Origin: Salisapilia sapeloensis
Lineage: Eukaryota; Oomycota; Peronosporomycetes; Peronosporales; Salisapiliaceae
Length of the DNA stretch: 64,000 bases
NCBI GenBank assembly: GCA_023334545.1
Contig: JAADVB010000037.1
Span: 38,973-102,972, forward strand
Direction: 5' to 3'
A program made the position numbers and the translations under genes. Shown one piece after another: positions 20,157 through 31,500 of the stretch. The number at the start of each line of letters is the position of its first letter. The first letter of the stretch is position 1. The notes under the pieces were generated by a model. The model was not told the origin of the DNA and did not search any database. It saw nothing but the letters and a program-made list of their open reading frames with translations.

Positions 20157-23100
20157 CTACGTAATGGTGCAGCCTTTTGCACCTTTCGCTTTATTCGTGC
20201 TTTGTTCCGTTTCATCATGCTTCCTTTGTGTAAGCGATTCTTGGACAATCTCTTTTTCAGTCTTCTTATTTACACTTTCATGGCCTACACACACAACTTT
20301 TTCAATCGACTTTACCTCATCTTTCGGAGTTTGCTTGTCTTGTACATTCTGAAGAGGCGGGTTGGGTAGATTGGCAGACAGACTTGTGTTAACTAGTAGA
20401 GAGTTACCACTGTTAGACTCTACATCTTTTCGTGGCAGCATGTGCGACATTGAGCTCGCTTTGCGTATTGACTTTGTATCTCTACTTGGGACACCCTCAT
20501 GCATTAATATCTGCTCTCCAAGCCGAGACTGTAGCTGTTTATTTACGAGTTTCATCTTCGCAACCATCGCTGCGAGTTCTTCCTTTTCTCTACTCTCTTG
20601 CCGTAACTTGGAAAATAGCTCTTCCGCTTCTCGACTCTTCATTTCCAACTCTTGCGTATTCTCAGCAAGTAGGTTACTTTGTAAATCCAACTCTTGTCTA
20701 CATTTGAATAATTCACTCTTCATCTTCTCACGCTCTGCCTGCGCATCTCGTCGCCTTTGTTTCGTCACCTCGGCTTTCTTCTGCAACTCGTCGTCGTCCA
20801 CTGCATCCATGTCAAGGAATGTAATGGCATTCTCACTGTCGTCAACGTTGGACGCTTCAGCCTCTTCTCGTACTTGGTCGTTGTGTTCTCCAGCTTTTGC
20901 TTCTAATCCAAATGCACGAATCTCCAATGGGAGGCTACAGAAACGTGTAATCAAGTCTGCAGAGATGATCGACTCAATCATAGCACGAAAGCCAACCACC
21001 GGGTTCACAGACGCTTTAGAAGCTGCGGCCGATCGTCGAATTACATTCGGAACAGCTTCGTCCGGATCCTCCCATTCGAATTCCACAAACACATCTTGGC
21101 ATCGTCGTCCCGGAATACCTTCAAGTCGATCAATCACAACATTTAATCTTAGCTTCGAGCCAATGTGCTCTTCCAACAACGGCAAATGGACATCTGCTAC
21201 GGTCGAGTCGTCATTAAGTCCATCTAACAACTTATGCTGCCTCGCTTGCCACTCGTGTGACAGAATGGTAATGGAGATATCACACACAGCATGGCCACAT
21301 ATCTCGCCAGAGTTATTAAACAATGGAGCAGTGTCCATTACTTTGCATCCATACACAAGACTATCCAAGTAGACAAAGCTTTTGCCGATCAATTCCGACT
21401 TGGGTACGTTCAAGAACGGATCGGACAATCCCGTTGGGTATTTATCGGCAGAAGATTGTACATTGTCAGGTAGAAACCAGTCATGAAAGTCGAGTTGAGT
21501 ACGACCGCTTTCAATAAATACTTGATACATCTCTCGCATGGTAAACAAACACGTATGAAAGTGGTCCATTTCCCATACACTCGTTCGATATGCTCCACCA
21601 TAGCCATAAAACTTTGCACGAACTTGCAACATGGGGTATATGCCTTCACCGATCACCAGTTCTTCTTCATATATCGTCATGCACTTACGACTTGACAAGT
21701 CTGTAGGAGAGACCGATCCAGCGACCAGTTGAAGAGCAAACACAACTCGCTTTTGCAACTCTTCCGCGATCGAATTTGCTTCGTTAACCAACGGAATGCA
21801 CTGGAGCAGCACTTCGTCAAACGTCGACCGCTCTCTTCGTTCCCTCTCTTTCTGTTTTAGCAATGCCTGTGCCTCATTCATCTGCTTTTGGAGAGATATT
21901 TCTAGCTGTTGTTGCTTTTCTAGTAACTCCTTTTGCTTTTCATCAAACACGAGTTCGTTTTTTGCCAATTGCTCCGCAAGCTTTGCCTCTTGCTCTGCAA
22001 GTTGTTGCGCGAGTTTCTGCCTGTCCGCCTCACTTTCATTCACCATCTCACGCTTCATCTCCTCCTCCTTTGTCTTCAACTGTTGCTGGAGTTCACTCAC
22101 ATGTCGTTCCCATTCTTCCCTTTGGTGTGCTAGTTTGTCTTCTGCAGTCTTTGTCTCTATAGTCAACACCTCCTCCATCCTCCGTACTTTAGCTTCCATC
22201 TCTTTCTTCTCTTGCTCCCGAGCAGCCACTTCCTCTGCTGCCGACTGCATTTGGGACGAAAACTGCTCTTTCATAGCATACTGCCAGTCGTACTCTGCTT
22301 CTTCCGCTACATCGTCTCCGTCTCTGCAGGAGGGTATAACGACACGAAAGACGTTAAAGTTACCAAGTATCAGTCGATCACAATGGTTTAAAGGAATGTC
22401 GCGGGTATTAGCTACTGGCCGTCCATTCAAGGATACTTTTGCGCCCTTGAAACACCGAATGAATAGCTTGTCTTTGGAACTAGACTCCGTTTCTTCATTA
22501 TCATCATCCTCGTCCATAGGTTCGACACAATCACAAGTCCGATGGATAACACAGTGCTCGGCGGTGACGCCGAGACCACCAATGATGATATTCTGTGTCT
22601 GTGTCGCATCCTCCCGACCTATCTTGTTCTCGCCCGTCGACAGAAAGTAGACGAGCTTCTCCGACATGAGTCGATCTTCATTCAAGTTTAATAAATGCGG
22701 CTCAGAAGACATCTTGACTTTGAGCTCGCCAGGATTGCTCACGAGGCCTAGATGCTTGAGCTCTTCCTCACGTTTCTTCGCGAGCTCTTCCGTCTCTCTC
22801 AGTCGTTCTGCCCATGACTTTTCTTTTTCCTCTATCAATTGCTGTTGTGCTGCCAACTCTTCCTTAACTCTTTCCACTTCTTTCGCACGTTCCTCAAGTC
22901 TTGTCGGACTACAGTCGCCTAAGCCATTTTCTCCTTCATGTCCAAACCCACGCGACATGGGTCGTTCTAATGCAGCAGTTGAGATTGTTCGACGCAAGGT
23001 TTCCAGTTCTTCTCGAAGCTGTCGGATGAGCTGCTGACTCGGATCTTCATTCACCACTGCCTTGGTTCTGATTTGTTTTGCCCGATCGGCGTATCGTAAA

Positions 23101-24204
23101 GTACTTAACGTTTCTGAGTAATTCACACTTGCTGGACTTAATGCTGCGATCATAATCGTTTTAGAGTTACCTCCAAGAGAGTCCTTCAGTAAATAAGTCA
23201 GCTTGGAATTACGAAATGGAATGACGATGCCCTTCTTTCCATTGGCAGCATCTGCAAGTGCTGATATGCAATTTCCCAAAGACGATAGTGACTGATTGAT
23301 TGCTGCGCCTTCCTTCAGTCGAAAGCCAGTCGCACCTGTGCTAGCAGCTCGTTCACTTCCGGCTAAATCGATGAGATTGATACGACTAACTTTCTCATGC
23401 GTCTTATCTGATATAGGGTCTTTTTCTACTTGCGTCAATGTCACTTGAAAGATCGTGTGCGCACGGGAGCTCGTTGCGTTCATGTTCGTCGCTGCCGTCG
23501 TCCTGGACAAGATTCCAGTATCCATTAACTACGCAAAGTGAGGTTGTTTATCTCTAGAGTGTTCATACAGCACTCACCCGACTGATTTCCTCGTACGAGC
23601 TGACTGCACTACGCGTTAAACCCTCTGCGTAAGGTCCTTGGCTCGGATGATCCCGAACCTTTAAATTGTCCATCACCGGATTAAACAAATCTACAAGTAC
23701 GATCAATCAGGATCGGTTGGAAGATTGGAATGACAGGACGAATGTACCTTTGACTCGCTCATTGTAGATTTCCATCATACTCGCTTCAACTTTAAAGGTC
23801 ACCTCGTTCGGATCGCTTGCTTGGATGCGTGCGAAGATAACCTCACATGCACGAGGGATGATCCCTTTATCCTCTCCATACCCAACCATGGAGAATGACT
23901 TACCAGACCCGGTCTGACCATATGCGAACAGACTGACATTGAACCCTTGCCAAGCGTGTTCCAGAACAGTAATCCCAAGATCATTCCAGACAGTCTCTTG
24001 AGAGGCAAAACTCGGATGATTGGATGGCAGGAAACTATTGTAGCTGTAGTCGAATGTAAAGCTTTTATCAACACCGGACTCGGGGTCTGTGATGATCGTT
24101 TGCTGCATCTGTGGCAGCATCCGCAGACAGCAAGAGGCTGCCATGCCTCTCTCTCGCTCATTAAAAGGACGTACTCGTACAGCAACTTGCACATTGTCCG
24201 ACAT
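20157..24204 (-). CDS. Kinesin-3 (KIF1/Unc-104 type) with FHA domain, 3 exons
   Basis: Exons 24204-23748, 23690-23578 and 23528-20157 join in phase to give 1313 aa. The motor domain is N-terminal: VAVRVRPFNERE, P-loop GQTGSGKS (96-103), NMNATSSRAHTIF (switch I), INLIDLAGSERA (switch II) and LTYLLKDSLGGNSKT. The neck leads to an FHA domain near residue 480 (KIGRED, GLGVTAEHCVI, SLNGRPV), then a long coiled coil (about 600-750), a KIF1B-like region with WEMDHFH and a second coiled coil. Kinesin-3 motors are plus-end-directed vesicle carriers. No C-terminal PH domain is visible; the tail ends in a Lys/Ser-rich stretch with the terminal motif GCTIT, so cargo binding must differ from animal KIF1A. 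Confidence 0.93.
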
Positions 24205-24331
24205 ATCGCCCTACGAAGCTCGTCTCACACATCCTAATTATAAGTCATCATGCGTTTCATTCGCGTGACAGCATTGTACCATCTACGGTGCTTCTACAAT
24301 CTACCACCGATTTACATATCTTCAACAAAGT

Positions 24332-25756
24332 ATGGTCGGTCGACCCTTGACGGCCACAAACTTCGGACACAAGCATAGACACGCTGACCGCCGGAAGTGT
24401 ATCTCGCACTTGCTACATTTCAAGTCCCTCGATCTATTCATGCAAGTGCTATGGGCTGTACGTGACCGGGCAATGCACCCTAGGACGCTGCTAGGTGCGC
24501 GTAGCCGCATCTTGTCGACGCAGAGCTCGGCAGTGGCATCGCAAGCGCCAGCTAGCACCGTCCCGGCGGAAAAGATGAGCCAACGCGATGCTTTCAAGCA
24601 CAACCTGACCATCTACTCGCAATTGTCCAAGTCTAGGCTCAGCGCTCTTGTCGTGATGACGAGTGGAGCAGGCTTCCTCATGGCAGGTGGACCCATCGCC
24701 TGGGGTCCTCTCGCTGCCTGCACCGTAGGTACGTCTCTAGCCGCTGCCTCAGCGAATACGTGGAACCAGATCTGGGAAATCGAACTGGATGGCAAGATGC
24801 AGCGCACTCGCCACCGACCACTTCCCAGCGGACGCGTTTCTCGTGAGAAAGCTGTGCGCTTTGGTGTTGGTACCGCCGCTGTGAGCACTGCGTTGCTCGC
24901 GACGTGTTGCAACCCTCTTACAGCTGCTCTGGGTGCATCCAACATTGGTCTTTATGCTCTAGCGTACACGCCTATGAAGACCAGGAGCGAATGGAACACA
25001 TGGGTAGGCGCGGTGGTCGGAGCCATTCCTCCTATGATGGGATATGCTGCTGCCACAGGCTCTTGCATGACTCCGGAAGCTCTTCTACAGGCAGCCATCC
25101 TCTTCGGCTGGCAGTTCCCTCACTTTTTTGCGTTGAGTTGGCGGGCAAGAAAGGATTACTCGAGAGGTGGCTATCAGATGGTGGCGTGCAATGACCCGAC
25201 TGGTCGACGCTCTGCTGACCTCATCTGGAAGTACTCGTGGCTCCTAGCTCCTGTGCCGATTATCAGTGCTCTGACTGATGTGACGAGCTACATGTTTGCC
25301 GTGGAAGGCACGCTCGTGAACGCATACGCCATCTATTGTGCATACCAGTTCCGACAGAAGCAATCTCACGGCACTGCATCCAAAGTTTTCCGCATGTCAC
25401 TGTGGTACCTTCCTGTGCTTCTTGGTGGCATGGTCCTCCACAGCCAGAACTGGTACGAAGACGACGTGAAGCAAGAGAAGAAGGAACGACATCGGCAGCT
25501 GAAAGAAGCATTTTTGGGTGAAATAGAGCACTTTGAGGCCAAGGTATCGTCTGCAGAGGACGGTACAGCCTCCAAGTGGGTGGTGAACCACGTGCAAAAG
25601 CTTCGACAGGCTCTCAAGGACGTCTGCATCCACGAGTATCTGTGGGGTGTGAAGGGCGGTCAACACAACGGAGACGAAAGCAGCATCGCTTGTCCTGTGC
25701 ATGTGACTCGAAGCGCCAAGGAGACGGCTGCCATCGTCGCACACAAAGACGACTAA
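24332..25756 (+). CDS. COX10: COX10, protoheme IX farnesyltransferase
   Basis: A UbiA-family prenyltransferase that converts heme b to heme o for cytochrome c oxidase in the mitochondrial inner membrane. The polyprenyl-diphosphate site NTWNQIWEIELDGKMQRT and the following RHRPLPSG are diagnostic. KSRLSALVVMTSGAGFLMAG opens the domain, and LFGWQFPHFFALSWRARKDY is the COX10-specific heme-side motif. About eight hydrophobic segments follow. The leader is basic and lacks acids, as expected for a mitochondrial presequence. The frame opens at 24332, but the ATG at 24440 (MQVLWAVRDRAMHPRTLL) would give a more typical targeting peptide. A charged tail of ~90 residues after the last membrane segment is long for the family. 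The 5' end faces the kinesin start only 127 bp away. Confidence 0.92.
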   Translation: MVGRPLTATNFGHKHRHADRRKCISHLLHFKSLDLFMQVLWAVRDRAMHPRTLLGARSRILSTQSSAVASQAPASTVPAEKMSQRDAFKHNLTIYSQLSKSRLSALVVMTSGAGFLMAGGPIAWGPLAACTVGTSLAAASANTWNQIWEIELDGKMQRTRHRPLPSGRVSREKAVRFGVGTAAVSTALLATCCNPLTAALGASNIGLYALAYTPMKTRSEWNTWVGAVVGAIPPMMGYAAATGSCMTPEALLQAAILFGWQFPHFFALSWRARKDYSRGGYQMVACNDPTGRRSADLIWKYSWLLAPVPIISALTDVTSYMFAVEGTLVNAYAIYCAYQFRQKQSHGTASKVFRMSLWYLPVLLGGMVLHSQNWYEDDVKQEKKERHRQLKEAFLGEIEHFEAKVSSAEDGTASKWVVNHVQKLRQALKDVCIHEYLWGVKGGQHNGDESSIACPVHVTRSAKETAAIVAHKDD

Positions 25757-25816
25757 CCTGCTTGTACTAGAAAAATAAAAAAAGACTGTTGGAAATGTCC
25801 ATTCTATCGTTTTATT

Positions 25817-27425
25817 TTACCACTTGATACCGAGTGGATTCGCCTGCTCCATCTTCGGAACGGCATGATACCTCGTATGTAATAGCGCCTGTGCTTCCGG
25901 CGAGAACGGTCGACTACCGAGGTGAGTCGGGTAGACGTAGTGGCACGCAGGGTTGTCCGACGGAGCACGCTCCTGCAGCTCTCGGAACTTTTGCTGCACG
26001 CTTTCGAGGAGCTGAGCTGCCTGCAACGATTTCTCCGGCTTGATCTGTCCGCCACCATTCAGACAGCCGCTCGGACACGCCATGATCTCAACGTACTGGT
26101 ACGGACATCGCTTTCGTCGGATCTTGGTCATGATCGACTGGATATTCCGGAAGCCATAGGCCAAGGCGAATTTCAGCTTCTCTTCTCCGTCGACAGTCAA
26201 CGTGACTTCCTGGAAGTCTGGGTTACGCCCTTGTTTGTACTCCAACGGACCTTCGACATCTACGTTGTACAGTTCTTTCGCAGCATAGCGGAAGATGTGC
26301 TCCAACTGTCCTCCTGAGCCACTATTGACACTGGAACCGACGACGTGCTGGCCGTCAGTCGACACGCCACTTAGCTGCATCTCCTCTGGCTTTAGCTCTG
26401 CTTGCTCCAATGTGTTGAAATCGATCTGTAGCCAGCTCAGAAGGTCGAGGATCTCGTTTGTGGCAAGCACACAATCGACATCCTTGCTGTTGGACTCTTC
26501 ATCCAAAAAATCTTTTCGAGAAGCCTCCAATTTCTTATCAAAGCAAGGCATGATCGCGACATGGTACACGTCTGAAGGCTTTAGACCGTGCTCTTTCGTC
26601 AGTAGGTGCTTCATGAGTGCACCTGCGATCTGCTGTGGCGACTTGGTCGTGTCGATGAACGGCAGAGCATTCGGCTGCGATTTCTCCGCGTAGCAGACCC
26701 ATCCAGGACAGGCCGACGCGAGCATTGGCAACGCTTGCATCGGGTCTTGGATCGGATTCTTGTCTGTCGCAGGTTCAATGTACTCGGTCTTGTTGGACGA
26801 GTGCGCCACGGAGGAAGGAGGGCGCTTCCATTCGACCGACCCTTGGTTTCGATAGCGATGGACAAACTCTTCCCTCGACTCGAGCAGTGCAAAATCACCG
26901 CATGAAGTCGAGTCGATGACCATGTCTGCACCCAACTGCCGGAACAGTGTCACAAGCTTGCGGTGGGTGACGATCGCTGGCAGGTCGAAGTGCGCTGCGA
27001 TTGAGGCTCTCGACTGTGGGCTGATAGTCACCGCTGAACGAGCATATGTATGGGCAGACAGCGTCTCGGCAACCTCCTTGTAGCTGTGCTCCGAGATGAG
27101 CACGGCCTCGGCAGACGTGACGCAGCCACTGCACGCGAGACAATCATCTAGAGACACGGTTGCTTTCTCCTCCTGTCCAGTGCGAATGAGATCAGGACGG
27201 ACAGAAGACTCTGCCTCTGGTATGATCGTCATCTCTGGCTCTAGCGATATTTGTGCTGCGCCCGTGGTCTTGCCATCTTCCTGCTTATTGTTCGTGAATA
27301 ACGGATTGACACAAGCTTGGGACGGCGTGATAAAGTCGTCCAGATCTCCTAGAAATACGGATGCCTATCGAATCCAGTGTTAAGGTATATTCTGTTGTTA
27401 ATTGAGATCAGTCAGAGGTTACCAT
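25817..27425 (-). CDS. NAR1: NAR1/CIAO3 (NARFL), cytosolic Fe-S assembly factor, 2 exons
   Basis: The main exon is 27364-25817. The first exon appears to be just the start codon (27425-27423) followed by a 58-nt intron, giving MASVFLGDLDDFITPSQACV, which aligns with the human start MASPFS..LDDFIGPSQ. Motifs: the N-terminal cluster Cys plus CLACSGC, then [FeFe]-hydrogenase-like segments MLASACPGWVCYAEK, PCFDKKLEASR, GGQLEHIFRYAAKELY and MACPSGCLNGGGQIKPE. The protein, 516 aa, ends in Trp (NPLGIKW), as conserved in family members. NAR1 bridges early scaffolds and the CIA targeting complex. COX10 converges from the other side with a 60-bp gap. An alternative in-phase N-terminal extension is described in the findings. 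Confidence 0.92.
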
Positions 27426-28522
27426 TGCTACTTGCTTGACGAGGTAGAGACCGGAAGACGCTTCTGGCCAAATAGGAAGAAATTCTTCTGATCCAGTGCC
27501 TAGTGCGACTTTTAATTCGAGATGCGCTGTACCAATACAATGATCCGATTTGTACACGACATATTCTGCTAGACAAATCAATCCGAGTATCCTCAAGCGT
27601 CGTCAGTACTTGTCATCTTGCCAGGAAGGAGGGATGTTGCTCGTAAGGTGGCGTCTGCAGTGAATGGATTTTGCCTTCTACTTCGTCAGCAGGCTGAATC
27701 CGGCTCTTGCTATCGCAACACAGACGCAGAGATCGTGAAGTTTATATCCAACCATCTGCGCTGAATTGCATTACATCTTCCTGTCCTCCCCACTCCTCTG
27801 CATGGATCTCAAGCTGTCGTCTACCGTACCTCGTCGCATACCCTTCACATCGTGCTTTCGTCGGCAGCGCCCCGCCCACGTGTACTACAGTCTCACCTCC
27901 TTATACGAACCTTTGATCGGGTAAGAATTCTATGCTTGACACTCAACTGGATGCCGAAGAAATTTATCTTGAATTTTGTATTTCTTTCTCATAAGGGTTA
28001 AAAGATGAAAAAGAAGTCACTTGAAGCAAATAAGTATATCAGTTTGCATTTGCCTACACATTACAGGACTCGTCCTCGTTCGTGGACTACGCGTTTGTAA
28101 AGCAATAGCTTTATTGACTGGAATCTACGATGAACTCTTTCTTCACCTAGATCAGTTGCTAGTTTGATTGATTTTTTGTGCAAAAACTCTCTTGCCCGAT
28201 TGTACCCATATAGAGAGGTACGACTGTAAATGGTGCTTTATGTCTCAATCGACACATGATTTTTTATTTTTTGCTGGCTTTTTCCATACAAAATCGATCA
28301 CGACGGACAAGTGGACGTCTTCCGTGTACTCGTCCACGACTTTGACTGCCATCCTTTCCCACGCGGTTCCGCCATCCAACCCACATTGCTCTTCGGCAGA
28401 TCACTCGAATGTACGTACCTCAGTCCCTGCTTCCTGACACGAGCTGTCACGCTGAAAATTCTCTCACACCGAATATTTGTATGCAGACCACGGCAGGCTA
28501 TCGACTCGTCCCGAGGCGTGCC
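27426..28522. other. Stretch with coding-like fragments on the minus strand, gene model unresolved
   Basis: On the minus strand two protein-like segments can be joined in phase across a 70-nt GT-AG intron: one around 27906-27779 (containing GALPTKARCEGYATRYGRR and LEIHAEEWGGQED) and one around 27705-27613 (containing RIQPADEVEGKIHSLQ). They end at a TGA that overlaps an ATG at 27616-27614. No start codon was found for the first segment. A plus-strand frame over 27707-27916 is also open and ends next to a good donor-like GTAAGA. I recognise no family. The rest, to 28522, should contain the promoter of the GPCR-phosphatase gene. Confidence 0.35.
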
Positions 28523-31500
28523 ATGGGAGCCTCTCTGGCGTCCAAGACACTATGGCGATGGATCATGCTCGTATACGTAGCCCTCCTGGTGCAAGTCGCA
28601 ACGAGTGAGATCGACCTACCGGCCAGTCTTTCATTCAACTGCGTGAACGACGTCTGTCTATACCAGGAAAAAGGTGGCAAATTCGACGACATCGCCAAGT
28701 GCGCCGATAGTTGTGTGAAGCAGGACTTTATCTCCTCCATCGACACGGAGCCCAACAGCGATCAAAAGCAGATCAAAATCAGGTCCTCTCTTAATGGCAC
28801 ATGCGACGATTGTGGACTAGAGGCGTCGACGAATTGGAACTTCCCGAAGACCTTCCAAGCACTAGACATTTCGACAAAGTCCGTCAAGAAGAATGACTGT
28901 GACTTGAGTTGCGAAGTCTGGCTCGAATTACCACAGCTATGGACATATGTGGATGGTGAAGACCCCTCCTGCTTAATCAATGATGAGGAGGTCAAATGCA
29001 CTGCGAATCAGACCGAAAACGGTGCGAACATCACGGTTTTTTCACTTGATCAAGACACCATTCCGACTCTGATCGAGGCTCAGTCGGAATACATTTTTCG
29101 AGTGAACCATGTCAACACGCGAGGCGCGCCTGGCAGTTATGAAGAAACGACGCAGTTGCAGGTGCGATTCAAATCTGAAAATTGCATGGTCGACACTGTA
29201 GACAACTCCGAGGACCAGAGGTTTGGTCTGGCGCTCGAGTCGAGCGAGTACAAGCTCGTCGGTTTATTCACAGACACGTCCATGACTGCTTCCAGTCCTC
29301 GTATATCCACTAAGACAGACGTGACTTTTTCCTTTATCAGTGGCGCGATTCTCGAACCAGGAGCCTTCATCCTCCTGCGTGTTCGTGAAGACGTGGAAGA
29401 TGACTTTTCTCATATGATTGCTGATCTGTCAGATCCTAAACTTAAGATCGGTGAAGACGGAGAAGAGAAGGATATTGATATTTACGTTGGTGCAGCAAAC
29501 GTGTCGTTCATCCTGCCAGTCGACTCGGACCTGCGTATTGACAATGGAGACAGAGTTGAGATTAAAGTGCGCAACTTTCAGAATCCAGACACCATTTCGT
29601 CGTCAGTGACGAGGGGATATCTATCGGCCTACCAAGGCGTTGCGTCTGCCATTGATAACTCTCGTATTAATTTCTTTGACGTCCATCTGAACGAGCGAGG
29701 CACGGGGGCATTGCTGGATATCATCACGACAATCATCTTTGGACTCTGCTTCTTCGTTTCTCTGTTTATCATCCGACGGAACGGTCTCCCGCTGACGATG
29801 AAGACATTGTGGACAGACTGCGTCGCAATAGCCGCGCTCTTCTCCTTTGCAGCTGGTTGCGGTGGTGCGCTCGTCTGGGTCATCCAGCCGTCCATCGCGT
29901 ACGTTTACTGGAGTGCAGCACAGTACTTTTTCAATTGCATGATGGTCTTGTCCTTATGCTTCCACTGGGCTGCAGTCATCTCGTACAAGAGTTTGAAGAA
30001 ACTGACGTTCAAGTCCCCTGTCGTCATCCTGTTCCTCGCCGTCAACGTCGTCGTCATTGCCTTTCTCGTTGTCCTCATCATCGTCGCTCAGCGCAAAGGA
30101 AACCTCTCTTGCGTCTATGTCGACGATTCGTCTCTCTGCAGATCGGAAGAAGATTGTGATAAGAAACTGCTGATGGAAGGAGAGATCATCCGCCAGACGG
30201 CGTACACGTGTGATATTCAGTGGTACTATTTAGTCCTAGGGTCCGGGTTCATCCTATACACACTCGGACTCATGGTCCTCGGGTGCAAGGTCATGAGCCG
30301 CGGTCGATTGCTCATGATCAACGAAGACCCGTCGGACCAGCGCATCCGCAAGTCCTTGACGAAGTTCTACGCGATCATCGCCACCACATGCGTCCTCTAC
30401 GTCTCGGCTCAAGTCATCTACATGACGCAGTACCTATCGGAGAACGCCCGAGATGATCTCTCGGACATTGTCTGGTACATGTTCATCATCTGGCTTCCAC
30501 ACGGCATCCCGCCTCTCCTGCTGCTCTTCTTGCAATGGAACCCGAGCTCCGACTTGCAGGAGCAGGACGAACCGCCAGTTGAAAGCGTCGCAGAGTCCTC
30601 CAAGGACGATATGCTCAACCTGACGCCGAGGTCATCGTCTTCGTCGCCGAATCTACCGTACTCGAGTCTCATGCATGACCACGGCGACAATGACTCGGCG
30701 CTGAACACGGATGAGCAGAGCAACAAGCTGCGTCTGATCGTCCGTCTGACGCTCCCTGCTGGCTTTGATCGCTCCTGCTTTGTCTCGCTCGAATACTTTA
30801 GCTCCAAGCAAGCGATTACAGCCGACACTTCTCTGCGTAGGCTATGTCGGAAGGCGTCTTGGAGGTCTGTCGGGTCCACGGAACCGATTGGCAATGGCAA
30901 CGATACGGCCGATGTGGTTGCTGGCGATGGCGCTTCGATCTCCACCTATCCTTTCGTTACGGTGTTGGAGATTCCTGTGAATGGACCTGCTTCATCGACG
31001 TTATTACGGTTCATGATGCACGCGAGTACGATTGGTGCGCATGAGGCGCAGGACAATGTGAGTGAAAGCGCTGACACGAACTACTCTAGCGACAATGGCA
31101 ACGTGTCGGAGCTGTCGTATCAGATGACCATGTTCCATCCGCTGCTCGAGTTTGTCACGACGACGCAAGCGGTATTGGATGCTGCTGCTAGTAGCCAGCC
31201 TCTGCGTGTGTATCCTTCGGACGAGCACACGTGCGCTATCTTGGAAGAAGCTCCGTCGATGCAGACGGAACTGGAAGAGCTATTGGTTGGCAACATGCGA
31301 AATGCCGAGCTGAGTGTCCAAACCGTTATGATGGCAGGAGAAGTTCCTTTGCGTGCTGACGACGCGACGCATCGGCACATTGGAAATATCACGCGATACT
31401 TTTTGTATGACTCGGAAGACGGATCGGAAGGTCTTGTGGTGGAAGATCTGCAAGAGTTTGAGCATGTGAATCGCGTGACGAGGCAGCTTCTAGAGCTTCT

